A stretch of 64,000 nt of DNA, taken from positions 2,480,001 to 2,544,000 of the forward strand of contig NZ_CP064939.1 in the NCBI RefSeq assembly GCF_015679185.1, written 5' to 3'. A program made the position numbers and the translations under genes. A model generated the notes under the pieces. The model was not told the DNA's origin. It did not search any database and saw nothing but the letters and a program-made list of their open reading frames with translations. Source of the DNA: Pedobacter endophyticus (GTDB lineage Bacteria > Bacteroidota > Bacteroidia > Sphingobacteriales > Sphingobacteriaceae). Every line of letters begins with the position of its first letter. Position 1 is the stretch's first letter. This document shows, in pieces, positions 1 through 9,325 of this stretch.

Positions 1-556
1 CAATCATTCCGGTATAAACGCCATCACTCGATAGAGAAATTAAACTATCAGCTGTAGATGGATTCCATCCCTGATAAGCACCCGGCACATAAATCCATGC
101 CGAAGCCAAATATGGAGTAGCACTTAAAGTAATGACATTAGAGTAAGTTAAATCGTTAACCGCAGCGCCCGATTTTAAGCGAACTTCTATCTGTGCTGCT
201 TCATTCACTTTACCCCCTAAAGCCAAAATCATGTTGTTAAAATCGGCAATGGTTGGTGCATAGGTTTTACTTGTAACCACAACCTCTCTTACCGGATCGA
301 AATTTTTGCCTTTTAAGCCGAACTGCAAAGTGGAAGTAACCGGAACTACATAGCCCGATGAAGTGGCCAAAGGATAAGTTAACTGTAATGCTTCTTTTGT
401 GCCATTGGCCTGAACCAAATTTATTGTTGTTGCCGAAGCAGTAAGTGTTCCTGCTGGTTCAACATTCGAAACCGTTTGGGTTTCGTCTTTTTTACACGAC
501 CAAAGCGATAATGCCATGAAGCAAAGCGCTAAGGTTTTAAATATTGTTGATTTCAT
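1..556 (-). CDS. SusE-like outer-membrane lipoprotein, 3' end outside window
   Basis: The gene starts at 556 and runs off the left edge, so only the N-terminal 185 residues are visible. A lipoprotein signal ends in the lipobox LSLWSC followed by KK. A SusE-type N-terminal beta-sandwich follows (VPVTSTLQFGLKGKNFDP, ADFNNMILALGGKV, SNVITLSATPY). The visible part ends in WIYVPGAYQGWNPSTAD, which resembles the start of the starch-binding modules of SusE/SusF. It is the third gene after SusC and SusD, 19 nt behind the SusD stop. The SusC-SusD-SusE order and the YQGWNP motif suggest an alpha-glucan (starch or maltodextrin) system; this is an inference, since any amylase genes would lie outside the window. 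Confidence 0.8.
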   Translation of the reverse strand, partial: MKSTIFKTLALCFMALSLWSCKKDETQTVSNVEPAGTLTASATTINLVQANGTKEALQLTYPLATSSGYVVPVTSTLQFGLKGKNFDPVREVVVTSKTYAPTIADFNNMILALGGKVNEAAQIEVRLKSGAAVNDLTYSNVITLSATPYLASAWIYVPGAYQGWNPSTADSLISLSSDGVYTGMI

Positions 557-575
557 ATCTTATTCACTATTAAGA

Positions 576-2171
576 TTAATAACCTGTATTTTGAACCAAG
601 TTGGGATTAGCAATTAGATCTGCTAATGGAAGTGGGTAAAGATTGCGATAAGCCGGTAATGCTGTACCCGCCTGTGTACCGCCTTTGTATGGCCAAATGT
701 AAGTTGAGCCGGCAAACTTGTCAAAACGAATTAAATCGGTACGGCGATGGCCTTCCCAATACAATTCGCGTGCACGCTCATCCAGGTAAAAGTCGGTAGT
801 TAAAGCAGCCGCAACCAAATCGCCCGATGCATTGCCATAAGCACGTCGACGCAATAAATTGACGTAAGTTAGCGCTTGTCCAGCCGTACCACCAGAACCG
901 CCACGGGCAACCGCTTCTCCGTAAATCAGGTATTGCTCAGCCAAACGGAACAAAGGAAAATCTACCGATGCAAAAGTACCGTTAAGGGTTCTGCCCGGAG
1001 CATTAGAAGAAGTAATGTTCTTAAATTTGGTTACGCGTAATCCATCTGTGAACTCGCCAACAGCATCAACCGCCTTTTTCGTTCCGAAGAAAACACCACG
1101 CTTATCTAACGATCCGTTTGCATCAGGGAATAAGTTTGGCAAGTTCGGACGGGTTCTGTTTCCGCCCCAACCACCACCGGGTACACCATAAGAAGTTGGA
1201 TTCATATCAGCGTTAATTGCCGCGTTAATGATGTACGTCGTACCACCGTTGTTGGTTCCGTTTATACCATCGTAATTGATGGTTAAAATGTTTTCTGTGT
1301 TATTAACGTTGTTATCTGCCCTGAACAAATCCATGTAGTTGGCTTTTAGCGAATAACCCGCAGCAATTACCTTGCTCGAATAAGTAATCGCCTCAGTATA
1401 TTTTGCGGTACCTGAATAAACCTGTGCGTTTAAATACAATCTGGCTAGCAAAGCCCAGTCTGCTGCTTTATCGGCACGACCATACTCGTTGCTACGTGGT
1501 TCGGCCAGATCAGCCTCGATGGCTTTCAACTCCGATTCTACATAAGTGAACAAGGCTCCTCGCTGAATTTGTTTCGGGTTTACCTTACCAATGGCATCAT
1601 CTTCGGTAATAAACGGCGGGTTACCAAAAGCATCTAACAATACCCAGTATTGAAAGGCACGTAAAAACCGGGCTTCTGCACGGTAACGTGTAATTGCAGT
1701 TGCATCGGCACCTGTGATGTTGCGGCTCGCCAGTTTCTCAGGTGTGCTTTCACGAAGAAATTCGTTACAGAAAGTAATCTGTAGAATACTTCTTGAATAT
1801 AAACCACGCAAAAACTGATTATCTGGCGTTGGCATGCCATAATCCAATTCTGGAATACCCACATCGCCCCATGCGCAGATTGCCTCATCGGTAGTCAGCT
1901 CCTGGGTCATCCAAAACAGCCTTAAAAAATCGGCGAAGCCCGAGTTCAATCCGCCAACATCACTTGATTCGGCACCTTGAGGACTTGTTAATGCATAAGT
2001 GGCATATAATTTTACCAAGCTGTTTTTATAACCGGTTGGTGTGGCATATACATCAACGGCAGTTACATCATTTGTAGGTGTTAAATTTAACGCTTCTTTT
2101 TTGCATGAATTTAATGACAGCAGTAACATGCCTGATGCCAATATCATTTTAAATGAATTTTTCATTTTCAT
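576..2171 (-). CDS. SusD/RagB family glycan-binding lipoprotein
   Basis: This is the surface lipoprotein that caps the SusC porin and captures glycan. The reading frame is open to 2201, but the lipoprotein signal MKMKNSFKMILASG...LLSLNSC with KKE fits a start at 2171 (or 2165). SusD hallmarks include an early TPR region (RYRAEARFLRAFQYWVLLDAFGNPPF), the loop around NNTENILTINY, and the C-terminal YLDERARELYWEGHRRTDLIRFDKF block that nearly all SusD proteins carry. Length is about 530 aa, normal for the family. It lies 38 nt after the SusC stop and 19 nt before the SusE-like gene, so the three are one transcription unit. Confidence 0.95.
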   Translation of the reverse strand: MKMKNSFKMILASGMLLLSLNSCKKEALNLTPTNDVTAVDVYATPTGYKNSLVKLYATYALTSPQGAESSDVGGLNSGFADFLRLFWMTQELTTDEAICAWGDVGIPELDYGMPTPDNQFLRGLYSRSILQITFCNEFLRESTPEKLASRNITGADATAITRYRAEARFLRAFQYWVLLDAFGNPPFITEDDAIGKVNPKQIQRGALFTYVESELKAIEADLAEPRSNEYGRADKAADWALLARLYLNAQVYSGTAKYTEAITYSSKVIAAGYSLKANYMDLFRADNNVNNTENILTINYDGINGTNNGGTTYIINAAINADMNPTSYGVPGGGWGGNRTRPNLPNLFPDANGSLDKRGVFFGTKKAVDAVGEFTDGLRVTKFKNITSSNAPGRTLNGTFASVDFPLFRLAEQYLIYGEAVARGGSGGTAGQALTYVNLLRRRAYGNASGDLVAAALTTDFYLDERARELYWEGHRRTDLIRFDKFAGSTYIWPYKGGTQAGTALPAYRNLYPLPLADLIANPNLVQNTGY

Positions 2172-2209
2172 ATCTTTTCTTTGATAGGTTCTGATAGCCA
2201 TTACCTTAA

Positions 2210-5170
2210 TTAAAACCCAACGTTTAAGCCCAAAGTGTAAGTTCTGGGACGTGGATAAAGATTATAATCGATTCCACTTACCGATTCTGGATCGATTCCT
2301 TTATACTTTGATACCACGAACACATTTTGGCAGTTTGCAGAAATGCGCATCGACATGTTGCCATTTTTGGAAAGCTTGCCTACGTTATACGATAAACCTG
2401 CGTTATCCATTTTTAAGAATGAGGCATTTCTGATAAAGTAATCGCTCAAATACTGAACACCAGATCCGCCAGAAAAGTTAGTGTTGTACAAATCGGTTGT
2501 AGAGTTGTTCAAAATGCCTTGTGTACTTAAAACGTTGTTTCTGATACCGAAGTTTGAAGAAATATTATCGTAAATATAGTTACCAATATTAGCTCTTAAA
2601 ACAGTGCTCGCAGTCCATCTTTTGTAAGTAAACGAGGTATTAAACCCTAAGGTAACAACCGGATCTGGCGATTTATAAAAATACTGATCGGCAGCATTAA
2701 CAGAACCATCGCCATTTAAATCTTCGTAAACTCCCTCTAATGGTTTTCCATTGGCATTGTAAACTTGTTTATAAACAAAGAATGAGCCTGGCAACTGGTT
2801 TACTGCATTGTATTTTAAATGAATACCTGTACCGCCCGTAATATCACCCGCATCGATTTTGAAGCCCGAATTTGGGTTTAATGTCAGGTTGGTAACCTTT
2901 CTTTTGTTGTAAGCCGCGTTAACACCAATATCCCATGTGGTATTTTCGGTTTTAACTGCTACATAGTTTAAGCTTACCTCAGCACCTCTAACTTCCATGT
3001 TACCAACGTTGGTTGTTAGCTCATTGCTAAAGTTTGTTCCTACCGGAATGGTAACCTTGCTTAACAAATCTTTGGTTTTTTTATAGTAAACATCAACGCT
3101 ACCATAAATTCTGCCTTGCATAAAACCGTAATCTAAACCAGCGTTATAAGTTGTTGTGGTTTCCCATCTTAAATCAGGGTCGTAACCTGCAGGGCTATAG
3201 TAGTTATAAAAAGTATCGCCAACCTGGTACTGTCCTTGATTGCTATTCGCGTAGTACTTAGATAGATAATCGTAGTTACCAATTCCATCTTTATTACCGG
3301 TTTCGCCATAAGTTAACCTCAATTTCAAATCAGAAAGCACCTTGCTATCCTTTAAGAAATTCTCATCGATAATTCTCCAGGTAAAACCAACTGACGGGAA
3401 ATAACCCCAGCGATTGTCTTCAGCGAATTTAGAGGAAGCATCCGCACGCATCGTTCCTGATAAAATATATTTATCAGCAAACGTGTAGTTGAAACGGCCG
3501 TAGTAAGAAAGTAACTTGTTTTGGTCAACAGAAAAAGGGAAAACAGGTGTAGTTTGCAAAACGCCTGTACCTCTGTAGCTGGCGAAATTATAATTGGTAA
3601 CGGCATCATCGTAATAACCATAACCACCCGTTACATCAAATCTACTTTTGCCAATTGTTTTGGCATAGGTTAAGTAAGCTTCCGAGAATTTGTTGATCTC
3701 TGTATTTAACCTTCTTGTAAACGATCCTTCGGTAGAGAAGCTTTGCGCCGCATAAATTGGCACTATGGTACGTCCGTAGCCTTTCGAGTAATCGTAACCC
3801 ACATTAACCACTGCATGTAACTCTGGTAAGAAATGGAACGAATAATCGAACTTTGCGTTACCGAAACTTCTTGCCGCATTACCATGATTATCTTGTTGTC
3901 TGATTAAGGCAACCGGGTTACGCGGTGCATTTGGGTTTGGAACGCCTGCACTGGTAATCCACTCGAAGTAGTTGCCAAACTTGTTGGTTGCATAAACGGG
4001 TTGGGTTGGATCGAACTGAATGGCCGAACCAATTGCACCATCATTCGGATACTGAGAATCGGTTAAAGCACCTTTTAAGTTCAACTCGATTTTTAAGTGA
4101 TCGGTGAATAATTTCGGTGATATTGAAATTGCCCCGGTTGCTCTTTTCAATTTGCTGGTAATTACCACGCCTTCCTGATCTAAGTAACCTGCTGATACGC
4201 GGTAAGGCACGCCCTTAAATGAACCTGCAATGCTCAAATTGTTATCTGTAGAAAAAGCGTTTTGATAAATCTCATCTTGCCAATCGGTATTTGCCGTACC
4301 TAAAAGCGCTTTTTGCGCAGCATTACCGTTTGCGTTAACAAAGGCACGAACTTCATCGGCAGATAATAAATCTACTTTTTTTGCAACTGTTGCAATGGAG
4401 TTGTTTGTGTTGAAGTTGATTTGAGGAGCGCCCGACGTTCCTTTTTTGGTCGTAATTAAGATTACCCCATTTGATGCACGCGAACCATAAATTGCAGTCG
4501 CGTTTGCATCTTTTAAAACGGTAAACGTTTCAATATCGTTAGGATTGATTAACGAAAGCGGGCTTGGCGCATTGCCAATGGCGTTGCCGCTAAAGGGAAC
4601 TCCATCTACCACAATTAAAGGGTCGTTACTGGCGTTAAGCGATGCACCACCACGAATACGAATGGTACTACCACCACCTGGCGAACCGCCGCCCGAGATA
4701 ATGTTTACACCGGCAACCTTACCCTGAATTAATTGTTCAGGTGTAGTAATTGTTCCTTTTTGGAAATCTTTTGAATTTACGGTAGCGATTGAACCGGTAA
4801 GGTTCTTCCGCTCTGCGGTACCGTAACCAATTACCACAACCTCGTTAAGATTCTGCGCATCCGGAACCAACTGAAAATCGGCAGTGGTATTTGCCGCAAC
4901 ATTAACTGTTTTTTCGAGTGTTTGGTAACCGATAAAGCTGGCAGCAACCGTTACCGACCCATTAGAAAGGCCCGACAATTTGAAAACACCATTTGCATCT
5001 GTCGATGTAGTTCTTGTTGTACCTTTTACAATTACCGAAGCACCTGGCAAAGGTTGGCCAGTTTCATCAAGCACCTTTCCAGATATAGATCCGGTTTGTG
5101 CTTTTACGATTAATGCTGAGAAAACCAACAGCATCAAAAGCCCCTGTTTTAACAGGTAAAATACTTTCAT
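2210..5170 (-). CDS. SusC family TonB-dependent receptor
   Basis: Outer-membrane TonB-dependent transporter of 986 aa. Order of parts: signal peptide to about residue 24 (ALIVKAQ), carboxypeptidase-regulatory-like beta-sandwich about 28-108 (GSISGKVLDETGQPLPGASV), TonB-box-like EVVVIGYGT about 112-120, plug domain (GKVAGVNI, IRIRGGASL, DPLIVVDGVPF, SRASNGVILITTKKG), then a 22-strand-type barrel ending in the usual YPRPRTYTLGLNVGF. It is the first gene of the SusC-SusD-SusE unit. Two perfect palindromes lie 280-345 bp upstream, between it and the LacI-type regulator. The substrate is not visible from this gene alone; the SusE-like partner makes an alpha-glucan plausible. Confidence 0.96.
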   Translation of the reverse strand: MKVFYLLKQGLLMLLVFSALIVKAQTGSISGKVLDETGQPLPGASVIVKGTTRTTSTDANGVFKLSGLSNGSVTVAASFIGYQTLEKTVNVAANTTADFQLVPDAQNLNEVVVIGYGTAERKNLTGSIATVNSKDFQKGTITTPEQLIQGKVAGVNIISGGGSPGGGSTIRIRGGASLNASNDPLIVVDGVPFSGNAIGNAPSPLSLINPNDIETFTVLKDANATAIYGSRASNGVILITTKKGTSGAPQINFNTNNSIATVAKKVDLLSADEVRAFVNANGNAAQKALLGTANTDWQDEIYQNAFSTDNNLSIAGSFKGVPYRVSAGYLDQEGVVITSKLKRATGAISISPKLFTDHLKIELNLKGALTDSQYPNDGAIGSAIQFDPTQPVYATNKFGNYFEWITSAGVPNPNAPRNPVALIRQQDNHGNAARSFGNAKFDYSFHFLPELHAVVNVGYDYSKGYGRTIVPIYAAQSFSTEGSFTRRLNTEINKFSEAYLTYAKTIGKSRFDVTGGYGYYDDAVTNYNFASYRGTGVLQTTPVFPFSVDQNKLLSYYGRFNYTFADKYILSGTMRADASSKFAEDNRWGYFPSVGFTWRIIDENFLKDSKVLSDLKLRLTYGETGNKDGIGNYDYLSKYYANSNQGQYQVGDTFYNYYSPAGYDPDLRWETTTTYNAGLDYGFMQGRIYGSVDVYYKKTKDLLSKVTIPVGTNFSNELTTNVGNMEVRGAEVSLNYVAVKTENTTWDIGVNAAYNKRKVTNLTLNPNSGFKIDAGDITGGTGIHLKYNAVNQLPGSFFVYKQVYNANGKPLEGVYEDLNGDGSVNAADQYFYKSPDPVVTLGFNTSFTYKRWTASTVLRANIGNYIYDNISSNFGIRNNVLSTQGILNNSTTDLYNTNFSGGSGVQYLSDYFIRNASFLKMDNAGLSYNVGKLSKNGNMSMRISANCQNVFVVSKYKGIDPESVSGIDYNLYPRPRTYTLGLNVGF

Positions 5171-5448
5171 ATTCGAAGCTCTTTTAAGTATAAAATTTGG
5201 TTAAATATTGTTGTGATTTACACACAGCTCTAATTTACAGCACGAAATGAAAAATCAAAATTTATTTAAAAAATATATTTTAGAGAAAATAATCAGCCAA
5301 GGTTTTCGGAAGGATTTTCAAAATTTTAACAACATTAGTTTCCACATTACTAACAACTTAAAAACATAAAACATTGTTTATCAACTATTTGTAAACTATA
5401 AATTTTATTTTAAGGTGTAAATTTTACACTAAGTCTTTTTTCGCTTCA

Positions 5449-5470
5449 TTTTCGGGAACGTTCCCGAAAA
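5449..5470. promoter_or_regulatory. Probable LacI-family operator 1
   Basis: TTCGGGAACGTTCCCGAA sits at 5451-5468, and the palindrome extends to 22 bp (5449-5470) with no spacer at its CG centre. LacI-family regulators bind palindromes with a central CG. The next gene upstream encodes such a regulator, so this is a likely operator. Confidence 0.8.
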
Positions 5471-5494
5471 AATCAACGCAATTAAGACTTACTT

Positions 5495-5512
5495 TTCGGG
5501 AACGTTCCCGAA
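5495..5512. promoter_or_regulatory. Probable LacI-family operator 2
   Basis: This is an exact second copy of TTCGGGAACGTTCCCGAA. Its centre is 44 bp from that of the first copy, about four helical turns, which would allow cooperative binding of two dimers or one tetramer. Confidence 0.8.
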
Positions 5513-5596
5513 TTTTGATCGAAATTCTGCGTATTTTACACTAAGTGACGAAATTTTTTGAAAAAATATGATGAAAAAAAGCGGGCAGTTTTTGTG

Positions 5597-6616
5597 CTAT
5601 TTGACGCCGTTTGAAGTTGAGTTTCTCGCTATAATCTTCGACTCCAAAATCAGCTCGTTCGACTGATTTTTATCGGCATCGTTATCTAAAATTTGAAACA
5701 ATAATTTGGCAGCCTCCTCGCCTATTTCGGCAGCGGGTTGTGTAATAGTTGTTAGCGAGGGGTTGAGTAAGGGCGCTATCTCTAAACTCGAAAAACTGAT
5801 CACCTTCACATCGTCCGGAATTTTTATGCCTAAATCGTAACAGGCATAATAAGTTGCAAAGGCCAAACGCTCTACCGAAGCAAAAACACCATCGGGTTTA
5901 AGCTCGAGCAAGGCTCGTTTCACTATCACACTATTTTCTTCATAACTGTTACTGCAATCTACAATCAGGTTTTCGTCGAATGCAATCTCATGCTTCGTCA
6001 ACGCATCAATGTATCCCTGCATCCTGGTTTTACCAATGGATAGGCTTTTGTTAACCACCATATAAGCCACCCGGTTACAACCTTGCTCAATTAAGTGCTC
6101 AGTAGCCAAATAACTACTGTTGTAATCATTTGTAATTACCCTTGGCGTTTCAATATCCTCGTAAATTCTGTCGAAAAACACCAACGGCAGGCGTTTGGCG
6201 CCAAAGTTATTCAGGTAGTTATGGTCGTTGGCCTCGCCCGAAACCGACATGATAATGCCGTCGGCCCGCCCATTATGCAAATGCTGAATAAAGTTTACCT
6301 CCTTCTTGTAGTCGTCGTCGGTTACATAAATCAAGATATGGTAACCATTTTCCCTGGCAATTCTTTCGATACCGTGTATGGCCTGCGAGAAATAGTTATT
6401 GGCCAGCTCGGGAACAATTACCGCAATGGTTTTACTTTTTTGTTCTCTTAAATTGCTGGCGTAATGATTGGGCTGATAGTTTAGTTCTTTTGCCTTGGCA
6501 AGAATCCGCTCCTTGGTGGCGCTACTAATATCGCTGTTATCTCTAAAAGCACGAGAAATTGTAGAAGTTGACAGTTTTAACGCTTCGGCTAATTTCTTAA
6601 TATTAATACTATCCAT
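5597..6616 (-). CDS. LacI family transcriptional regulator
   Basis: DNA-binding regulator of 339 aa, the normal length for LacI/GalR proteins. An N-terminal helix-turn-helix spans about residues 4-25 (INIKKLAEALKLSTSTISRAF). The hinge region follows (NYQPNHYASNLR), and then a periplasmic-binding-protein-like effector domain (TIAVIVPELANNYFSQAIHGIE, DGVFASVERLAFATYYACYDLGIKIP, PSLTTITQPAAEIGEEAAKLL). It is encoded directly upstream of the SusC-SusD-SusE genes and in the same direction. The two 18-bp palindromes between them are its likely targets. It probably senses a sugar released from the imported glycan. Whether it activates or represses cannot be told from sequence. Confidence 0.95.
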   Translation of the reverse strand: MDSINIKKLAEALKLSTSTISRAFRDNSDISSATKERILAKAKELNYQPNHYASNLREQKSKTIAVIVPELANNYFSQAIHGIERIARENGYHILIYVTDDDYKKEVNFIQHLHNGRADGIIMSVSGEANDHNYLNNFGAKRLPLVFFDRIYEDIETPRVITNDYNSSYLATEHLIEQGCNRVAYMVVNKSLSIGKTRMQGYIDALTKHEIAFDENLIVDCSNSYEENSVIVKRALLELKPDGVFASVERLAFATYYACYDLGIKIPDDVKVISFSSLEIAPLLNPSLTTITQPAAEIGEEAAKLLFQILDNDADKNQSNELILESKIIARNSTSNGVK

Positions 6617-6959
6617 TTGGGCTGCAGAGCTATAATTTTGTTTGAAGCGGTAAATATAAGCTATAAAACTGCTAATTAATTTATTTGCAAATTTAATTTC
6701 CTCATTTTCAGCGGCTTTAAAAAAAGCGTGTTGCCTACACCTTTTAATTCGTTGAGCAAACCGATATATCCATAAAAAAATGTTTTAATTTCCAATCATT
6801 TTTATGATAATTGCACCATCAAACTATCGAAAAACTCATTGTACAAATAATCGTAATTTTTAAAACAAAAACGGACATTTAAGCATTAATATTGTTATAA
6901 TGCTGATTATGGATACGTTACTTGTTTGCAAAAGGACTGAATGGAATTAATATTTACGA
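6617..6959. other. AT-rich divergent intergenic region
   Basis: These 343 bp separate the leftward LacI-type gene from the rightward response regulator and should hold both promoters. I see no palindromic operator like those at 5449-5512, no RNA gene and no clear terminator. Confidence 0.4.
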
Positions 6960-7319
6960 ATGGGAAATAAAAAAATACTCATCGCAGACGATGATGAGGG
7001 CATTGTTGATGCAGTAACGATGATTTTAGAGGTAATGGGATACGATGTTGATTATACCTATGACGGTGGAACTGTAATAGATGCCGTAAAAAATAAACCA
7101 GACTTAATTCTCCTTGATATATGGATGAGCGGGCACGATGGTAGAGACATTTGCAAACAACTTAAAAACGACCCTCAATATAAGGAAATCCCAGTATTGA
7201 TGATATCTGCAAGCAGAGACATTCGCCAATCGGCGTTGGATGCCGGTGCAAACGACTTCATGGAAAAGCCTTTCGAAATGGATTTGCTGTTGAACAAGGT
7301 AACTCATCTTTTAAATTAG
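6960..7319 (+). CDS. Single-domain response regulator (CheY-like)
   Basis: Stand-alone receiver domain of 119 aa with no output domain. The acidic pocket is D10-D11-D12, the phospho-acceptor is D53 (LILLDIWMSG), the switch Ser is S83 (VLMISAS), and the conserved Lys is K103 (FMEKPF). All catalytic positions are present, so it should be phosphorylated. No histidine kinase is adjacent, so it is an orphan that must act through protein contacts or as a phosphate relay for a distant kinase. Confidence 0.93.
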   Translation: MGNKKILIADDDEGIVDAVTMILEVMGYDVDYTYDGGTVIDAVKNKPDLILLDIWMSGHDGRDICKQLKNDPQYKEIPVLMISASRDIRQSALDAGANDFMEKPFEMDLLLNKVTHLLN

Positions 7320-7931
7320 CGTACTCAATCAAACTTAATTTTCGTTCTGTTACCGAATTATCTGACAACTACATGCTGAGGTGAAGTTTTTAAGGCGTCG
7401 TCATTGCGAGGTACGAAGCAATCTGTTCTGCAATAAAATCGCTATGAGATTGCTTCAATCGATGAAAAATCGATTTCGCAAAGACGGAAACGAAAACGCC
7501 AAATAAATGGAGCAGCCTGTTCCAACTTCTCGGGAAAGCATGTAACCTACGTCTCACTTCCCTTACCCACCTATTTTCAATATTTGGCAGTGGTTTGTTG
7601 GCGTTTCGCGTTTCATCGCTTGGGGATCCTTCGTTATACTACGATCGACCTTTTTCGAAATAATCAAAAAATCGTCATTTCGACCGAAGTGGAGAAATCT
7701 TTGAACCTTTGATAGAGATTTCTTGGCTGCGCTCAAATGATGACCTTTTTTAGGAGTCCTACTTTACTAAGCACCGTTATCATATTGAATTTTTGCAATA
7801 AATTACACCTCAGGATGACAGCGTTAAACCAGGCGCCAACCTTAAAAAACAGCACAACTCTCTCCCTATTTTGTAAAGAAAAAAAATCTGGTTAAATATT
7901 CAGCGTAAAATTTCCGAGATTTAGTTTGCAA
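7320..7931. repeat. Intergenic region with dispersed repeats
   Basis: No gene is visible in these 612 bp. Part of it (about 7395-7490) is an inverted repeat of the type found between many genes here (GAAGCAATCT ... AGATTGCTTC). About 7530-7640 resembles 31100-31200 (AACCTAC ... TTTGGCAGTGG ... TTTCATCGCTTGG). About 7670-7745 carries a CGTCATTTCGACCGAAG element related to those at 63222-63515. Confidence 0.6.
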
Positions 7932-9032
7932 ATGTCCGATCAAACCTCACCAACAGTTCGCAAGATTATCCATATCGATATGGATGCTTTTTATGCATCT
8001 GTAGAGCAGCGAGATTTTCCAGAGTTACGCGGAAAACCAATTGTTGTTGGTGGCAAGCCTGATAGACGCGGCGTAGTGGCAACGGCAAGTTATGAGGCCC
8101 GGGTTTTCGGGATTCGGTCGGCCATGTCGTGTAGTAAAGCTTACCAGTTGTGCCCCACAGCCATTTTTGTTTATCCGCGTTTCGACGCCTATTCTGCCGT
8201 TTCGAAGGCGATAAGGGAAATATTTAGTCGCTATACTGATATTATCGAACCACTTTCGTTAGATGAGGCTTACTTAGATGTTACCGAAGATAAACTCGGA
8301 CTTGGTTCGGCTATTGATATTGCAAAGTCAATTAAAGAGGCCATTAAGAATGAGTTAAATCTCACCGCTTCGGCCGGAGTTTCTGTTAACAAGTTTGTGG
8401 CCAAGGTAGCCTCTGATATGAACAAGCCCGACGGATTAACTTTCATCGGACCATCTAAAATTAAGGCCTTCATGGAAAAACTGCCCGTCGAAAAATTTTT
8501 CGGCGTGGGCAAGGTTACAGCGGCCAGAATGAAAGCCATGCAAATTAACACCGGTGCCGACTTAAAGAAATTGACGGAACCACAACTGACTGCTCAATTC
8601 GGAAAATCGGGAAGCTTTTACTATAAAATTGTACGCGGAATTGACGACAGACCGGTAAGGGCACATCGCGAAACCAAGTCTGTTGGAGCAGAGGATACCC
8701 TAGCGGAAGACACAAACGATGACGCCGTAATGCACGATTTACTCAAGCAAATTAGCGAAACGGTAGCCAGCCGATTGGAAAAATACCAGCTGAGCGGTAA
8801 AACGATCACGGTAAAAATCAAGTTTGAAGATTTTAAGATCATTACCCGCAGCAGATCTTTCGGCGTAGCCATAAATAACGCAGCAACGATTTACAAAGAA
8901 GCGATTAAACTTTTGGAGGAAGCGGATATCGGCTTTGCCAAAGTTCGATTACTGGGAATTACCTTATCGAGATTTTATGATGAGGTAGCGCCGGAGAAAC
9001 CAGAAAGCAACCAATTGGAATTTGAGTTTTAA
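7932..9032 (+). CDS. dinB: DNA polymerase IV (Y-family translesion polymerase)
   Basis: Error-prone Y-family polymerase that extends past damaged bases. The frame opens with a TTG at 7926, but the ATG at 7932 gives the usual N-terminus MSDQTSPTVRKIIHIDMDAFYASVEQRD. Metal-binding Asp residues lie in HIDMDAF, and the second acidic motif is in EPLSLDEAYLDVT. The thumb (VEKFFGVGKVTAARM) and little-finger domain follow, and the C-terminus ends in QLEFEF, which looks like a sliding-clamp-binding QLxLF-type peptide. Length is 366 aa, normal for the family. No LexA-like box was recognised upstream. Confidence 0.96.
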   Translation: MSDQTSPTVRKIIHIDMDAFYASVEQRDFPELRGKPIVVGGKPDRRGVVATASYEARVFGIRSAMSCSKAYQLCPTAIFVYPRFDAYSAVSKAIREIFSRYTDIIEPLSLDEAYLDVTEDKLGLGSAIDIAKSIKEAIKNELNLTASAGVSVNKFVAKVASDMNKPDGLTFIGPSKIKAFMEKLPVEKFFGVGKVTAARMKAMQINTGADLKKLTEPQLTAQFGKSGSFYYKIVRGIDDRPVRAHRETKSVGAEDTLAEDTNDDAVMHDLLKQISETVASRLEKYQLSGKTITVKIKFEDFKIITRSRSFGVAINNAATIYKEAIKLLEEADIGFAKVRLLGITLSRFYDEVAPEKPESNQLEFEF

Positions 9033-9325
9033 AGCCTCACCCAATCAACGGTGGTAGGTAGGCAAATGTAGTAATAGCCCTCTCCAGAAGAGAGGGTTTT
9101 AAAGGACTGTAGTTTGAACCCAAAACGCTAAAGTTAGGGGTTCAAACCACTTTACCTTTGTTTCCCTCTCTCCCGGAGAGGGATTAACAGGCAAAGCCTA
9201 TCACTATACTTTCAAAGGGTGAGGCTCTAACCTTAAAGGTTCAAACCACTTTACCTTTGTTTCCCTCTCTCCCGGAGAGGGATGTGTTGTCTTTTCAATA
9301 GCTTCAACCTTTCAAAGGGAGAGGC
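9033..9325. repeat. Intergenic direct repeats; possible dinB terminator
   Basis: A 46-bp unit containing CCCTCTCTCCCGGAGAGGGA occurs at 9139-9184 and again at 9238-9283. The hairpin CCCTCT...AGAGGG at 9078-9096 is followed by TTTT and could end dinB transcription. The same CCCTCTC/GAGAGGG family recurs at 12000-12290 and near 37765-37830. Confidence 0.65.

Larger units (their letters stand above)
5171..5596. promoter_or_regulatory. Regulatory intergenic region between LacI-type gene and SusC
   Basis: This AT-rich 426-bp stretch holds no gene. It contains two copies of an 18-bp perfect palindrome, an inverted repeat GTGTAAA-T-TTTACAC at 5415-5429, and a 14-bp direct repeat ATTTTACACTAAGT at 5421-5434 and 5533-5546 that brackets both palindromes. 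Both flanking genes point left, so this region should carry the promoter of the SusC operon. Confidence 0.75.

Noticed and set aside
5449..5512. The two palindromes as transcription terminators
   Set aside because: They have no loop and no following T-run of the right kind, and exact duplication fits operators better.
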